The notes: generated by a model from the sequence alone, not told the origin. A stretch of 64,000 bases of DNA from Paracidovorax citrulli (GCF_900100305.1 NZ_FNEY01000006.1:62001-126000); one strand, 5' to 3'. Positions 9,201-19,924 are shown, numbered from the stretch's first letter. A program made the numbers and translations.

Positions 9201-11009
9201 ATGAATCACATCAGAAATTTTTCGATCATTGCGCACATTGATCACGGCAAATCGACGCTCGCCGACCGCCTGATCCAGCGCTGCGGCGGCCTGGAAGAGC
9301 GCCAGATGGAAGCACAGGTGCTCGATTCGATGGACATCGAAAAAGAGCGTGGGATAACCATCAAGGCCCAGACGGCCGCGCTGCAATACAAGGCCCGCGA
9401 TGGCCAGGTCTACAACCTCAACCTGATCGACACGCCCGGACACGTGGACTTCTCGTACGAGGTGTCGCGCTCCCTTTCCGCATGCGAAGGCGCGCTGCTC
9501 GTGGTCGATGCCTCGCAGGGCGTGGAAGCCCAGACGGTGGCCAACTGCTACACCGCCCTGGATCTCGGCGTGGAAGTGCTGCCCGTGCTCAACAAGATGG
9601 ATCTGCCGCAGGCCGATCCCGACAACGCCAAGGCCGAGATCGAGGACGTGATCGGCATCGACGCGACCGATGCGATTCCCTGCTCCGCCAAGACCGGCAT
9701 GGGCATCGACGAGATCCTCGAACTCATCGTCGCCAAGGTGCCCGCGCCGCGCGGCAATCCCGATGCGCCGCTGCGGGCCATGATCATCGACAGCTGGTTC
9801 GATCCCTACGTGGGCGTGGTGATGCTGGTGCGCGTGGTCGATGGCCGGCTGCTCAAGGGCGAGCGCTTCAAGATGATGGCCTCGGGCGCTGCCTACAACG
9901 CCGACAACCTGGGCGTGTTCACGCCCGCTAACGAGCCGCGCAATGCGCTGAACGCGGGCGAGGTGGGCTACATCATCGCCGGCATCAAGGAGTTGAAGGC
10001 CGCGAAGGTGGGCGACACCATCACGCTGGAGAAGAAGCTGCCCAACAACCTGGGTCCGGCCGAGCAGGCATTGCCCGGCTTCAAGGAAATCCAGCCGCAG
10101 GTGTTCGCGGGCCTGTACCCCACCGAAGCCAGCGAGTACGACCAGCTGCGCGACGCGCTGGAGAAGCTGCAGCTCAACGATGCCTCGCTGCATTTCGAGC
10201 CCGAGGTGTCGCAGGCGCTGGGCTTCGGCTTCCGCTGCGGCTTCCTGGGCCTGCTGCACATGGAGATCGTGCAGGAGCGCCTGGAGCGCGAGTTCGACCA
10301 GGACCTGATCACGACCGCGCCCAGCGTGGTCTATGAAGTGGTCAAGGGCGATGGCGAGGTCATCATGGTGGAGAACCCCTCCAAGATGCCCGACCAGGGC
10401 CGCATCCAGGAGATCCGCGAGCCGATCGTCACCGTGCATCTCTACATGCCGCAGGAATACGTGGGCCCGGTGATGACGCTGGCCAACCAGAAGCGCGGCG
10501 TGCAGCTGAACATGGCCTACCACGGCCGCCAGGTCATGCTGACCTACGAGTTGCCGCTGGGCGAGATCGTGCTGGACTTCTTCGACAAGCTGAAGTCGGT
10601 GTCGCGCGGCTATGCGTCCATGGACTACGAGTTCAAGGAGTACCGCGCCTCCGACGTGGTGAAGGTGGACATCCTGCTCAACGGCGAGAAGGTGGATGCG
10701 CTGTCCATCATCGTCCACCGCAGCCAGTCGGCCTACCGCGGCCGCGCGGTGGCCGCCAAGATGCGCGAGATCATCAGCCGACAGATGTTCGACGTGGCGA
10801 TCCAGGCGGCCATCGGCGCGAACATCATCGCGCGCGAGACCATCAAGGCCCTGCGCAAGAACGTGCTGGCGAAATGCTACGGGGGGGACATCACCCGCAA
10901 GCGCAAGCTTCTCGAGAAGCAGAAAGCGGGCAAGAAGCGCATGAAGCAGATCGGTTCCGTCGAAGTGCCGCAGGAAGCCTTCCTGGCCATCCTGCAAGTG
11001 GAGGAGTGA
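9201..11009 (+). CDS. lepA: Elongation factor 4 (LepA), back-translocating GTPase
   Basis: This 602-residue translational GTPase acts on stalled ribosomes. The G1 motif AHIDHGKST is at residues 11-19, with switch [17 protein letters not shown] and NKMDLPQAD after it. The C-terminal RNA-binding domain unique to EF4 is intact. ATG 9201 is preferred over the in-frame TTG at 9198. The next gene, lepB, follows after 4 bases, the classic lepA-lepB pair. The upstream terminator at 9126 suggests either an independent promoter or attenuation. Confidence 0.97.
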   Translation: MNHIRNFSIIAHIDHGKSTLADRLIQRCGGLEERQMEAQVLDSMDIEKERGITIKAQTAALQYKARDGQVYNLNLIDTPGHVDFSYEVSRSLSACEGALLVVDASQGVEAQTVANCYTALDLGVEVLPVLNKMDLPQADPDNAKAEIEDVIGIDATDAIPCSAKTGMGIDEILELIVAKVPAPRGNPDAPLRAMIIDSWFDPYVGVVMLVRVVDGRLLKGERFKMMASGAAYNADNLGVFTPANEPRNALNAGEVGYIIAGIKELKAAKVGDTITLEKKLPNNLGPAEQALPGFKEIQPQVFAGLYPTEASEYDQLRDALEKLQLNDASLHFEPEVSQALGFGFRCGFLGLLHMEIVQERLEREFDQDLITTAPSVVYEVVKGDGEVIMVENPSKMPDQGRIQEIREPIVTVHLYMPQEYVGPVMTLANQKRGVQLNMAYHGRQVMLTYELPLGEIVLDFFDKLKSVSRGYASMDYEFKEYRASDVVKVDILLNGEKVDALSIIVHRSQSAYRGRAVAAKMREIISRQMFDVAIQAAIGANIIARETIKALRKNVLAKCYGGDITRKRKLLEKQKAGKKRMKQIGSVEVPQEAFLAILQVEE

Positions 11010-11013
11010 TCCG

Positions 11014-11988
11014 ATGCAAGCCATGCAATATGTGACCGCCGCGATCCTGGCGGCTTTCGTCGGCTACGTGGGCGCCTGGTACGTGGGCGCCATCGAAGGC
11101 AATTTCGCGCTGCTGCTGCTGCTGGCGACGGTGGTGACCGGCGCCTACTGGCTGGCCGAGCGCCTCGTCTTCCTGCCGCGGCGCCGCCGCGCGGCCCAGG
11201 CCATCGAGGAGGCGGCCGTGCAGCGGCGCGCCGAGCTGGACCGCATGGGCATCGCCAAGGTGGACGGCGACGTGCAGGAGGCGAAGGACCGCATCCTGAT
11301 GCAGCCGTGGTGGCTGGACTGGACGGCGGGACTCTTCCCGGTGATCGCCATCGTCTTCGTGCTGCGCTCGTTCCTCTTCGAGCCGTTCAAGATCCCCTCC
11401 GGATCGATGATCCCGACCTTGCTGGTGGGCGACCTGATCCTCGTGAACAAGTTCACCTACGGCATCCGGCTGCCGGTGATCAACAAGAAGATCACGCAGG
11501 GCACGCCGCCCCAGCGCGGCGACGTGATGGTGTTCCGCTATCCGCCGCAGCCCAGCATGGACTACATCAAGCGCGTGGTCGGCGTGCCGGGCGACGAGAT
11601 CGCCTACCTGAACAAGCGGCTCACGGTGAACGGCAAGCCGGTCGAGACCACGGCGCTGCCCGATTTCCTCGACGAGGACACGATGCGCTACTTCAAGCAG
11701 TACGACGAGCATCTGGGCGCCAGGCCGCACCGCATGATCAACAACCCCGACGTGCCGGCGTTCATCCAGGGAGCCAGCGACTACGCCTTCCGCGAGAATT
11801 GCCGCTACAGCGTGGAAGGCGTGGTGTGCAAGGTGCCCGAGGGCCACTATTTCATGATGGGCGACAACCGCGATAATTCGTTCGATTCCCGCTATTGGGG
11901 CTTCGTGCCCGACGCGAACATCGTCGGCAAGGCCTTTTTCGTGTGGATGAATTTCGGCAACCTGAAGCGCATCGGCGGCTTCCAGTAA
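11014..11988 (+). CDS. lepB: Signal peptidase I
   Basis: This membrane enzyme removes signal peptides from exported proteins. The 324-residue protein has N-terminal membrane segments at about residues 5-25 and 32-48, and a third at 105-122. The Ser-Lys dyad is Ser131 (PSGSMIPTL) and Lys186 (DYIKRVVGVPGD). The conserved GDNRDNSFDSRYWG box is near the C terminus. A GGAG ribosome site overlaps the end of lepA. Confidence 0.97.
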   Translation: MQAMQYVTAAILAAFVGYVGAWYVGAIEGNFALLLLLATVVTGAYWLAERLVFLPRRRRAAQAIEEAAVQRRAELDRMGIAKVDGDVQEAKDRILMQPWWLDWTAGLFPVIAIVFVLRSFLFEPFKIPSGSMIPTLLVGDLILVNKFTYGIRLPVINKKITQGTPPQRGDVMVFRYPPQPSMDYIKRVVGVPGDEIAYLNKRLTVNGKPVETTALPDFLDEDTMRYFKQYDEHLGARPHRMINNPDVPAFIQGASDYAFRENCRYSVEGVVCKVPEGHYFMMGDNRDNSFDSRYWGFVPDANIVGKAFFVWMNFGNLKRIGGFQ

Positions 11989-12047
11989 CGGCTTGCCGCA
12001 GACCGCGGCGCTTCCTTCAAGACATACCAAAGAAGAGGGTCCGGACC

Positions 12048-12449
12048 ATGGGTCTGCATCAGCACCACCTGCCTCGCTGCGCATCGAACACCCCGCGGCC
12101 TGTCCGCCGCTCCCGCCAGCGTGGCCTGTCCTTCATCGGGCTGGTGTTCCTGGCCGTGTTCGCGGTGGCGGTCTTCGCCATCGGCGGCCAGTCGGTGCCG
12201 ATCTTCCTGGAGTACCAGGCCATCCGCAAGGCGGCCGCCAAGGCGGCGCGCGAGGCGTCCACGGTGCCGGAAGTGCGGGCCTCCTTCGACCGCGCAGCCG
12301 CGATCGACAACATCAGCTCCGTCACCGGCAACGACCTCGAAGTGACGAAGCGCAACGACAAGATCGTGGTGTCCTTCAGTTATTCGCGCGAGATCGCGCT
12401 CGTCGGCCCCGCCTACCTGGTGTACCGCTTCCGCGACCAGACCAACTGA
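12048..12449 (+). CDS. DUF4845 membrane protein with prepilin-like N terminus
   Basis: This 133-residue protein is regularly found between lepB and rnc in betaproteobacteria and belongs to DUF4845. After a basic leader, the segment RGLSFIGL (residues 25-32) runs into a single hydrophobic helix ending near residue 47. This resembles a type IV prepilin cleavage site (G followed by a hydrophobic residue), although residue +5 is G rather than the usual E. The rest is a small soluble domain. ATG 12048 follows AAGAGGG. The function is unknown. Confidence 0.8.
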   Translation: MGLHQHHLPRCASNTPRPVRRSRQRGLSFIGLVFLAVFAVAVFAIGGQSVPIFLEYQAIRKAAAKAAREASTVPEVRASFDRAAAIDNISSVTGNDLEVTKRNDKIVVSFSYSREIALVGPAYLVYRFRDQTN

Positions 12450-12470
12450 CCCTTTCTTCCTTCTTCCGTT

Positions 12471-13157
12471 TTGGTTTCACCCAGCCTTTCCGCGCTGCAG
12501 GACCGCCTGCAGCATGTTTTCTCCGATCCATCCCTGCTGCAGCGGGCCACCACGCACCGCAGCTTCTCGGCCGACCATAACGAACGCCTGGAGTTTCTCG
12601 GCGACTCGGTGCTGAACCTGGCCGTATCGAGCCTGCTCTACCAGCGCCTGCGCGACCTGCCGGAAGGCGATCTCTCCCGGGTGCGCGCCAACTTGGTGCG
12701 CCAGGAGGCGCTGCACAGCCTGGCCCTGGGCCTGCAGTTGCCGCAGGTGCTGCGCCTGGGCGAGGGGGAGACGAAATCCGGTGGCAAGCAGCGCCCGTCC
12801 ATCCTGGCCGATGCCCTGGAAGCCCTGATCGGGGCCGTCTACCTGGATGCCGGCTACCAGTGCGCCGAGGCGCTGGTGCACCGGCTCTACCAGGACGTGG
12901 AGATCAATCCTCGCATGCCGGCGGCCGAGAAGGATGCCAAGACCGCATTGCAGGAGTGGCTGCAGGGCCGCAAAATGAAGCTGCCGCAGTACCGCGTGGT
13001 CGCCACGGTGGGGGCTGCCCACCGGCAGACCTTCGACGTGGAATGCGACATCCCGGAACTGGGCCTGACCGAGCGCGGCATCGGCGGATCGCGGAGGGCG
13101 GGCGAACAGGCTGCCGCCGCCGCCATGCTGGCCACCCTGAAAGCGAAACACCCATGA
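12471..13157 (+). CDS. rnc: Ribonuclease III
   Basis: RNase III cuts double-stranded RNA, including rRNA precursors. The 228-residue protein carries the signature ERLEFLGDS (38-46, with Glu41 and Asp45) and a C-terminal dsRNA-binding domain from about residue 150. The start appears to be TTG 12471. No ATG or GTG lies nearby and no clear ribosome site is visible, so the start is uncertain by a few codons. Its stop overlaps the era start by four bases (ATGA), indicating coupled translation. Confidence 0.94.
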   Translation: MVSPSLSALQDRLQHVFSDPSLLQRATTHRSFSADHNERLEFLGDSVLNLAVSSLLYQRLRDLPEGDLSRVRANLVRQEALHSLALGLQLPQVLRLGEGETKSGGKQRPSILADALEALIGAVYLDAGYQCAEALVHRLYQDVEINPRMPAAEKDAKTALQEWLQGRKMKLPQYRVVATVGAAHRQTFDVECDIPELGLTERGIGGSRRAGEQAAAAAMLATLKAKHP

Positions 13158-14188
13158 ACTCCTCTCCTCCCTCCGTTCCCGGCGCACTCCAGGACGACCT
13201 GGAGGCCATGCTGGCGGCGGCACGCCCCGGCGCGGCCGTGCCCGCCGCAGCCGGGACCGGCTCCGGCGCGCAGGAGGCCCCGGTGGCCCAGGGCCCGCAA
13301 CGCTGCGGGCTCATCGCCATCGTGGGCAAGCCCAATGTCGGCAAATCCACCCTCATGAACGCGCTGGTGGGCCAGAAGATCAGCATCACCTCGCGCAAGG
13401 CGCAGACCACGCGCCACCGCATCACCGGTATCCGCACCATGGGTGCGGCCCAGTTCGTTTTCGTCGATACGCCGGGGTTCCAGACCAAGCACAGCACGGC
13501 GCTCAACAAGTCGCTCAACAAGACGGTGATGGGGGCGATCGGCGACGTGGATCTGATTCTCTTCGTGGTGGAGGCCGGCAGCTTCACGCTGGCCGACGCC
13601 AAGGTGCTGTCGCTGTTCAAGCCCGGCATCCCCACGCTGCTCATCGCCAACAAGCTCGATACCGTGCACCGCCGCGCGGAGATCGCCCCGTGGCTCAAGG
13701 GCATGCAGGAGCGGCATCCGTTCGCGGAGTTCGTGCCGATGTCGGCCAAGAACAAGGGCGATATCGAACGCCTCTTCGGGATCTGCGAGAAGTACCTGCC
13801 CGAGCAGCCCTGGTGGTACGCCGAGGATGAGCTGACGGACCGCAGCGAGAAATTCCTCGCGAGCGAGACCGTGCGCGAGAAGCTGTTCCGCTTCACCGGC
13901 GACGAGCTGCCCTACACCTCCACCGTGGTGATCGACAAGTTCGAGGAAGAGCCCAGCAAGACGCACAAGCGCTTTGTCCGCGTCGCGGCGACGATCGTCG
14001 TGGAGCGCGATGGCCACAAGGCCATGGTGATCGGCGAAAAGGGCGAGCGCCTCAAGCGCATCAGCACCGACGCCCGCATGGAGCTCGAAAAGCTGCTGGG
14101 CGCCAAGGTGTTCCTGGAGGTCTGGGTCAAGGTGCGTTCCGGCTGGGCGGACGACGAGGCCCGGGTGCGGTCCTTCGGGTATGAGTGA
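13154..14188 (+). CDS. era: GTPase Era, ribosome assembly factor
   Basis: Era binds 16S rRNA and helps mature the 30S subunit. G1 GKPNVGKST is at residues 58-66; DTPGF and NKLDT follow, and a C-terminal KH domain is present. The 344 residues exceed the usual 300 because of an Ala/Pro/Gly-rich N-terminal extension of about 50 residues before the G domain. A start closer to the G domain cannot be excluded, but ATG 13154 overlaps the rnc stop in the typical ATGA manner. Confidence 0.95.
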   Translation: MNSSPPSVPGALQDDLEAMLAAARPGAAVPAAAGTGSGAQEAPVAQGPQRCGLIAIVGKPNVGKSTLMNALVGQKISITSRKAQTTRHRITGIRTMGAAQFVFVDTPGFQTKHSTALNKSLNKTVMGAIGDVDLILFVVEAGSFTLADAKVLSLFKPGIPTLLIANKLDTVHRRAEIAPWLKGMQERHPFAEFVPMSAKNKGDIERLFGICEKYLPEQPWWYAEDELTDRSEKFLASETVREKLFRFTGDELPYTSTVVIDKFEEEPSKTHKRFVRVAATIVVERDGHKAMVIGEKGERLKRISTDARMELEKLLGAKVFLEVWVKVRSGWADDEARVRSFGYE

Positions 14189-14235
14189 CTCCCCCCTGAG
14201 TCGCCCGCGGCGCCTTCCCCCAGGGGGACGATGCC
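14188..14235. repeat. C-run/G-run intergenic repeat, copy 2
   Basis: Directly after the era stop, CCCCCTG (14192-14198) and CAGGGGG (14221-14227) form a 7-bp inverted repeat around a GC-rich centre. A second G/C hairpin lies at about 14233-14253. It resembles the elements at 8789 and 32137. The remaining 170 bases before recO contain no gene that I can see. Confidence 0.5.
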
Positions 14236-14425
14236 TGCGGCCGGGCAAAGCCCGTTCCGCGGCATCTGCTGGCATGGCCTGCTCCGCGGCCTTCTGACGG
14301 GTCGAGGCCGCACGTAGCCCATGTGCCGTCGTCCCGGCATGCATCTTCGGTTATCCGATTTCGGGACAATGGCCTGCTGCGCTCTGCCTGCCAACGCCAG
14401 GCCGCGATTGATTGCATAGCCCTCC

Positions 14426-15208
14426 ATGGCCGCACGCCGTATTTCCGACGAACCCGCCTATGTGCTGCACCGCTACGACTGGAGCGAGTCCAGCCTGATC
14501 CTGGACGTGTTCACGCGCCACCATGGGCGGGTGGCGCTGGTGGCCAGGGGGGCGAAGAAGCCGACGTCCAATTTCCGCCCCGTGCTGCTGCCGCTGCAGC
14601 CTTTGCGCATCACCTATACGCTGAACGGCGAGGGGCGGGAGGAGGTGCATGGGCTCAAGGGGGCCGAGTGGGTGGGTGGACACGTCATGCCGACGGGCGA
14701 CGCGCTGCTGTCGGGCCTGTACCTCAATGAATTGCTGATGCGGCTGCTGGCGCGCGAGGACACGCATGCCGCGCTGTTCGACGCCTACGCGGGCGTGGTC
14801 CGGGTGCTGGCGAGCGAACACGGCGACGCGCTGGAGCCCGTGCTGCGCAGTTTCGAGTTGCTGCTGCTGCGCGAGATCGGGCTGCTGCCCGCGCTGGATG
14901 TGGAAACGTCCACGCTGGCGCCGCTGGCTCCGGCGGCCCGCTACGCGCTCGTGCCGGAGGCCGGCCTGCGGCCGGCCCTTCCTTCGGACCGCAGCACGCT
15001 CGGCGGTGCGCAATGGCGCCAGCTGGAACGCTCGCTGGGCGAGGCCCAGCCCTACACGGCCACGCTGCGCGCGATCGTGGCGGGGCTCGCCGCCAGCGCG
15101 TCTCCGGCCGCGGATCTCAAGCCGCAGCTGCGTGCTCTGCTGCAATACCATTGCGGCAGTCCAATGCTGCGGACGCGGCAGCTCATGATCGATCTCCAAT
15201 CCCTATGA
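14426..15208 (+). CDS. recO: DNA repair protein RecO
   Basis: RecO loads RecA onto SSB-coated single strands in the RecFOR pathway. The 260-residue protein has the N-terminal OB fold ([31 protein letters not shown]) and the helical C-terminal domain. It lies between era and pdxJ, as in related species, and overlaps pdxJ by four bases. Confidence 0.93.
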   Translation: MAARRISDEPAYVLHRYDWSESSLILDVFTRHHGRVALVARGAKKPTSNFRPVLLPLQPLRITYTLNGEGREEVHGLKGAEWVGGHVMPTGDALLSGLYLNELLMRLLAREDTHAALFDAYAGVVRVLASEHGDALEPVLRSFELLLLREIGLLPALDVETSTLAPLAPAARYALVPEAGLRPALPSDRSTLGGAQWRQLERSLGEAQPYTATLRAIVAGLAASASPAADLKPQLRALLQYHCGSPMLRTRQLMIDLQSL

Positions 15209-15981
15209 CCCAGCATTCCGTGCGTACTGCCCTGTCGGTGAACGTCAACAAGGTGGCCCTGGTGCGCAACACGCGCCACCTGGGCATTCCCAGCGTGGAG
15301 CGCGCCGCGCTGCGGTGCCTGGAGGCGGGCGCGCAGGGCATCACCATCCATCCGCGCCCGGACGGGCGCCACATCCGGGCGGACGACGTGCCCGTGCTGG
15401 CTGCGCTGCTGCGCCAGTGGCCGGACCGCGAGTTCAACATCGAGGGCAATCCGTCGCAGAACCTCATGGAGTTCATCTGCGCCGTGCGTCCGCACCAGGC
15501 CACCTTCGTGCCGGACGGCGAGGACCAGTTCACCAGCGACCACGGCTGGAGCTTTCCGCAGGACGCCGAGCGCCTGGCGCCCCTGGTGGCCGAATGCCGC
15601 GGGCTGGGCGTGCGCGTGAGCCTGTTCATGGATGCGGAGCCGGCGCAGATGGCCGCCGCGCGTGCCGTGGGAGCCGACCGCGTGGAGCTCTACACCGAAC
15701 CCTATGCCGCGGCCTGGGGCACGCCTGCGCAGGAGGCGCAGCTCGTGCGCTACGCGGATGCGGCCCGGGCGGCGCTGGAGGCCGGGCTGGGCGTGAACGC
15801 CGGGCACGATCTCAACCGGGACAATCTCGCGGCCTTCGTGGCACGCGTGCCGGGCCTGATGGAGGTGTCGATCGGGCATGCCTTCGTCGCGGATGCGCTG
15901 GAACTGGGCTACGCCGCCGCCGTGCAGGCCTACCAGCGCTGCATCGATGCCGGCATGGCGCAGCGGCAGGCCGGCGCATGA
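15205..15981 (+). CDS. pdxJ: Pyridoxine 5'-phosphate synthase PdxJ
   Basis: PdxJ performs the last ring-closing step of vitamin B6 synthesis, joining 1-deoxyxylulose 5-phosphate and an aminoacetone phosphate. The 258-residue TIM-barrel protein has [16 protein letters not shown] at the N terminus and characteristic motifs [18 protein letters not shown] and [10 protein letters not shown]. It overlaps recO and the following acpS by four bases each (ATGA), so the three are translationally coupled. Confidence 0.96.
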   Translation: MTQHSVRTALSVNVNKVALVRNTRHLGIPSVERAALRCLEAGAQGITIHPRPDGRHIRADDVPVLAALLRQWPDREFNIEGNPSQNLMEFICAVRPHQATFVPDGEDQFTSDHGWSFPQDAERLAPLVAECRGLGVRVSLFMDAEPAQMAAARAVGADRVELYTEPYAAAWGTPAQEAQLVRYADAARAALEAGLGVNAGHDLNRDNLAAFVARVPGLMEVSIGHAFVADALELGYAAAVQAYQRCIDAGMAQRQAGA

Positions 15982-17609
15982 TCTACGGCATCGGTACCGA
16001 CATCTGCGATGTCCGCCGCATCCGGGCGGGCCTGGAGCGCCATGGGGACCGTTTCGCCGAAAAGGTGCTCGCGGCCGGCGAACTCGCGACTTGGCGCGAA
16101 CGCAGCGCGCGTTGGCCCGAGCGCGGCGTGCGCTACCTGGCCACGCGCTTTTCCGCCAAGGAGGCTTTCAGCAAGGCGATCGGCATGGGCATGCGCATGC
16201 CGATGACCTGGCGGGACTGCGAGGTGGCCAAGCTGCCCAGCGGCCAGCCCGTCATCGTGCTGCACGGCGCCCTCAAGGCCTGGTTCGAGTCGCAGGGGCT
16301 GCGCTGCCACCTGAGCGTCACCGACGAGAGCGACTATGCGGCGAGCTTCTGCGTGGTGGAGCGCGGGGACCCGGGCGAGGGCGCCCGCCCGGATGCCGTG
16401 CAGCCCCTCCGGCCTGAGCCGCCCTGCCGCATCCCTCCTTTCTTTTTACGCACGTATTCCGTTTCCTGCATGACTGCCGACATCGAACACGCACCCCTCA
16501 TCCTCGACATCGCCGGCACGGCGCTCACTCCGGCCGACCGCAGGCGCCTGGCCCATCCGCTCACCGGAGGCATCATCCTCTTCGCCCGGAACTGGGAAAA
16601 CCGCGCGCAGCTGCTGGAACTCACGGCCTCGATCAAGGCCGTGCGGGACGACCTGCTCATCTGCGTGGACCACGAGGGGGGCCGGGTGCAGCGCTTCCGC
16701 ACCGACGGTTTCACCCACCTGCCGCCGATGCGGGCACTGGGCGCCCTGTGGATGGACGACGGCCGCGAGGGCCCGGGTACCGGCGCGATGCGCGCGATGG
16801 ATGCCGCCAGCGCCGTCGGCTACGTGCTGGCCAGCGAGTTGCGCGCCTGCGGCGTGGATTTCTCGTTCGCACCGGTGCTGGATCTGGACTGGCCGTCGGG
16901 CGGGGACGGGTCCGCAGGCAGCGCCTCGGCGAGCAGCGTGATCGGCGACCGGGCCTTCCACCGCGACCCGCGCGTGGTGGCGATGCTGGCCAAAAGCGTG
17001 GCGCACGGCATGCTCAAGGCGGGCATGGCGCATTGCGGCAAGCATTTCCCTGGGCACGGCTTCGTCGCGGCCGACTCGCATACCGACATCCCCGTGGATC
17101 GGCGCCATCTGGGCGCGATCCTGGCGAATGACGCCGCACCCTATGCCTGGCTGTCCAACACGCTGGCCGGCGTGATGCCTGCGCATGTCATCTATCCGCG
17201 CGTGGACCGGCTTCCGGCAGGGTTCTCGCGCCGGTGGCTGCAGGACATCCTGCGCCAGCGCCTGCGGTTCGGCGGAGCGGTGTTCAGCGACGATCTCAGC
17301 ATGGAGGGCGCCCGTCGCATCGATGGCGCCGTGGTGGACTTCGCGACCGCCACGCTCGCGGCCCTGGATGCCGGCTGCGATCTGGTGCTGCTGTGCAACC
17401 AGAGCCTGGTGGGCGAGGGGCGCGAGCAGGGCAGGGCGCTCGACGATGTGCTCGATGCCCTGGAGCGCGCACGCGGCGAAGGGCGCTGGCGCCCCAGTCC
17501 GGACAGCGAGGCCCGCCGGCTCGCCCTGCTTCCACAGACGCTGCCCCATCCCTGGGACGAGCTCATGCTGGAGCCGGATTACCTGAGGGCGCTGGATTGC
17601 CTGCCCTGA
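15978..17609 (+). CDS. AcpS-NagZ single open frame (holo-ACP synthase joined to beta-N-acetylhexosaminidase)
   Basis: The frame from ATG 15978 to TGA 17609 (543 codons) has no stop between two complete enzymes. Residues 1-130 are AcpS, with Asp8 (GIGTDICDV) and Glu62 ([10 protein letters not shown]), the Mg/CoA ligands that load phosphopantetheine onto AcpP. Residues 131-164 are a low-complexity linker that reads like translated spacer DNA. From Met165 the NagZ hexosaminidase begins. In most bacteria these are separate neighbouring genes. AcpS overlaps pdxJ by four bases. Either this is a fused protein, or NagZ also starts at its own ATG 16470, which lacks a visible ribosome site. Confidence 0.75.
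   Translation: MIYGIGTDICDVRRIRAGLERHGDRFAEKVLAAGELATWRERSARWPERGVRYLATRFSAKEAFSKAIGMGMRMPMTWRDCEVAKLPSGQPVIVLHGALKAWFESQGLRCHLSVTDESDYAASFCVVERGDPGEGARPDAVQPLRPEPPCRIPPFFLRTYSVSCMTADIEHAPLILDIAGTALTPADRRRLAHPLTGGIILFARNWENRAQLLELTASIKAVRDDLLICVDHEGGRVQRFRTDGFTHLPPMRALGALWMDDGREGPGTGAMRAMDAASAVGYVLASELRACGVDFSFAPVLDLDWPSGGDGSAGSASASSVIGDRAFHRDPRVVAMLAKSVAHGMLKAGMAHCGKHFPGHGFVAADSHTDIPVDRRHLGAILANDAAPYAWLSNTLAGVMPAHVIYPRVDRLPAGFSRRWLQDILRQRLRFGGAVFSDDLSMEGARRIDGAVVDFATATLAALDAGCDLVLLCNQSLVGEGREQGRALDDVLDALERARGEGRWRPSPDSEARRLALLPQTLPHPWDELMLEPDYLRALDCLP
16470..17609 (+). CDS. nagZ: Beta-N-acetylhexosaminidase NagZ (if started internally)
   Basis: NagZ (glycoside hydrolase 3) removes GlcNAc from recycled muropeptides in the cytoplasm, a step linked to beta-lactamase induction. 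Read from ATG 16470 it has 379 residues, close to the family norm. Motifs seen are [10 protein letters not shown] (68-77), KHFPGHG (191-197) with the catalytic His204/Asp206 loop, and the nucleophile Asp274 in [10 protein letters not shown]. No ribosome-binding site precedes the ATG, and the frame is open into acpS upstream, so independent initiation is unproven. Confidence 0.8.
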   Translation: MTADIEHAPLILDIAGTALTPADRRRLAHPLTGGIILFARNWENRAQLLELTASIKAVRDDLLICVDHEGGRVQRFRTDGFTHLPPMRALGALWMDDGREGPGTGAMRAMDAASAVGYVLASELRACGVDFSFAPVLDLDWPSGGDGSAGSASASSVIGDRAFHRDPRVVAMLAKSVAHGMLKAGMAHCGKHFPGHGFVAADSHTDIPVDRRHLGAILANDAAPYAWLSNTLAGVMPAHVIYPRVDRLPAGFSRRWLQDILRQRLRFGGAVFSDDLSMEGARRIDGAVVDFATATLAALDAGCDLVLLCNQSLVGEGREQGRALDDVLDALERARGEGRWRPSPDSEARRLALLPQTLPHPWDELMLEPDYLRALDCLP

Positions 17610-17651
17610 GGGCCAGATTGTTTGTAACTGAATGATTCGCGTGCCGCGCAT

Positions 17652-17673
17652 GGCTTGTTTTTCGCAACAAGCC
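17652..17673. repeat. Stem-loop GGCTTGTT/AACAAGCC
   Basis: A perfect 8-bp inverted repeat with a 6-base loop lies between nagZ and the DUF3300 gene. No T-run follows, so it may be a weak terminator or an RNA-stabilising hairpin for the end of the operon. The rest of the 224-base gap shows nothing I can name. Confidence 0.45.
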
Positions 17674-17833
17674 GGGGCGCACGGGAAAACCGCGCCGTGG
17701 ATGGCATTGCGCGGCCGCTGGCCGGACACATCGGGCTACACACTGCGTCAACGCGTGCCCAAGCATGGCGTTACGAACAGCAAGCAGTGCCCGCGGCCAT
17801 GAGGGCGGCGCGGCCCTTGCCGGAGGTCTTTCC

Positions 17834-19882
17834 ATGGTGCGTGATCCTGCTCTCCCTGAAGTCGCCGTCTCCGCCCGGCCCCACCGAGCCGTATGGGGCA
17901 CGGCCGTCACCTGCATCGCGGCCGCATGCGCCCTGGCCGGCTGCGAACGTGTCACGACGCCCGCTCCCCAGGCGGCTGCCAGCGTGCCCGCGCCGGAGCC
18001 CGCGGCTTCAGCGCCCGCCGCAGCAGCCGCGCCTGCCGCGGTGCCGGTGGCCTACACGCCGCCGTCCGCAGACGTCCTCTACCAGATGGTGGCCCCGATC
18101 GCACTCTATCCCGACAAGCTCGTGGCCCAGGTGCTCGCCGGCGCAACCTACCCGGACCAGGTCTCTGCCGCTGAAACCTGGCTCGCCCAGAATCCGGGGC
18201 TGAAGGGCAGCGCCCTGGTGAATGCGGTGGATCCCCAGCCCTGGGATCCCAGCGTGAAGTCGCTGACGGCGTTTCCCAATGTGCTGGAGCAGATGGCCTC
18301 CAACCTGCCCTGGACGACGGCTCTCGGCAAGGCCTATTACCACGATCCTGCCGACGTGATGAACGCCATACAGGCCATGCGTGCCCGCGCCGCCCATGCC
18401 GGTACGCTGAAGAGTTCACCGCGCCTGCGCGTGGCGACGGTGGAAGCCCGTTCCCTGCCGCCGCCGCTGCCGCCATCGCAGGCACCCGTGGCGCTGTACC
18501 AGGGGCCGGCGGTGGTCGCACCGCCACCCACCGTCATCACCATCGAGCCTGCCGAGGTGGAGACGGTCTATGTGCCGCGCTATGACCCGGCCGTGGTGTA
18601 CGGCACGCCGGTGCCCGTGTATCCCAGCTACCGCTGGGCCGTGCCGGTGGTGCAGCCGGCACCGGTGGCGGTCGCCGCGGGGCCGGATCCCGTGGCCGTG
18701 GGTGCACTGGCCTTCGGTGCCGGCGTCCTGGTGGGCGCGCTGGCCACCAGCCACCACCATGGCTGGGGATGGAACGACTGGAATCTGCACTGGGGACCTC
18801 CGCCTCCGCCGCCGATCGCCTGGGGTCCCGCCCCGCCGCCGCCCGCCTGGGGGCCTGCGGTCGTGTACCGCGGAGCCACCTACGTGTCGAACTCCCCCAC
18901 GGTGATCGAGAACATCCATAACCGCATCACGGTGAACAACCGCAATGTCTATGTGAACGCCCCGGGCCAGCCGCCGGGCCTGCCTGCACCGGGTGCGCCC
19001 GCCATGGGATTCGCCGGTGGGCCGGCCGCACCCGTGCGCGCTGCCATGGCACCTCCGATGGGCCCGAACGGACCGCACGGCCAGGCGCTGGCCGCGGCAC
19101 TGCAGGACAGCCACGCGGCAGGGCAGCGGCCCATGCCGTTCGAGCAGCGCCACATGCAGGCCCCGCCACTGGCCGGCGACCGGAACGGCTTCCACCAGTC
19201 CCAGGCCCTCATGCAGGGCCCGGGCCGGGCACCGATGCCGGTGGCGCCGGGCCAGCCCGCCGCCGCGCACGCTTTCGCCCAGCCGGGCGCTGCGGCCGTG
19301 CCCGGCGCGCCGCGCCCATTGTCCGCGGTGTTCCAGGACAGCCGCGCCGGCCATGGCACGCGTCCCTTGGAACCTCGGCATTTCCCGGAACTGCAGCGTC
19401 CCGTCGAACCACAGCATGCTGCCGGACACCGGAGCAACCCGGCGGCCCCGGCCATGGCGTCCGCCATGGGCCTGGCTCCGGCAGGACTGCAGCCGCGACC
19501 GGAGAACGGGCGCGCCAACCCCGCCATGCCCGAGAACCGGAACCCGCATGCCGCCTTCGTGGCGCCTCCTGCCCCCATGCCGGCGCCGTCGCAGCGCCCG
19601 CAGATGCCGGCGGAGATGTCGATGGCCCATGCTCTGCAGCAGCCTCGCCAGATGGCGGTGCCTGCTCCGCGCATGCAGCAGCCCGTCCACATGCCGCAGC
19701 CGGTGCAGCAGCAGCCCATGCATGCCGAGCCGCGCAGCATGCCGGTCGCGGCGGCCATGCATGCGCCGCAGCAGCCCGTGCCGCGGCCGGCCATGCACGA
19801 GGCCCTGCGCGAACCCCGGCCCGCGCCGCAGCCGCAGGCGCCGCACCACGGGGGCGGACACAAGCCGCACGAAGGCGGCTGA
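17834..19882 (+). CDS. DUF3300 lipoprotein with long Pro/His/Met/Gln-rich tail
   Basis: The 682-residue protein has a signal peptide with lipobox LAGC (residues 34-37), so it is probably an outer-membrane lipoprotein. An Ala/Pro linker leads to a DUF3300 domain (about residues 65-290), with repeated VYVPRYDPAVVYG-type strands and a glycine hydrophobic segment. The last 350 residues are low-complexity and rich in Pro, Met, His, Gln and Ala. GGAGG at 17822-17826 fixes the start at ATG 17834, not the in-frame codon at 17765. The role of DUF3300 is unknown; the tail could bind metal. Confidence 0.8.
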   Translation: MVRDPALPEVAVSARPHRAVWGTAVTCIAAACALAGCERVTTPAPQAAASVPAPEPAASAPAAAAAPAAVPVAYTPPSADVLYQMVAPIALYPDKLVAQVLAGATYPDQVSAAETWLAQNPGLKGSALVNAVDPQPWDPSVKSLTAFPNVLEQMASNLPWTTALGKAYYHDPADVMNAIQAMRARAAHAGTLKSSPRLRVATVEARSLPPPLPPSQAPVALYQGPAVVAPPPTVITIEPAEVETVYVPRYDPAVVYGTPVPVYPSYRWAVPVVQPAPVAVAAGPDPVAVGALAFGAGVLVGALATSHHHGWGWNDWNLHWGPPPPPPIAWGPAPPPPAWGPAVVYRGATYVSNSPTVIENIHNRITVNNRNVYVNAPGQPPGLPAPGAPAMGFAGGPAAPVRAAMAPPMGPNGPHGQALAAALQDSHAAGQRPMPFEQRHMQAPPLAGDRNGFHQSQALMQGPGRAPMPVAPGQPAAAHAFAQPGAAAVPGAPRPLSAVFQDSRAGHGTRPLEPRHFPELQRPVEPQHAAGHRSNPAAPAMASAMGLAPAGLQPRPENGRANPAMPENRNPHAAFVAPPAPMPAPSQRPQMPAEMSMAHALQQPRQMAVPAPRMQQPVHMPQPVQQQPMHAEPRSMPVAAAMHAPQQPVPRPAMHEALREPRPAPQPQAPHHGGGHKPHEGG

Positions 19883-19924
19883 GATCCTGAATGGAAGGTG
19901 GCGGAGGGCGGTCCGGGTTCTCTG

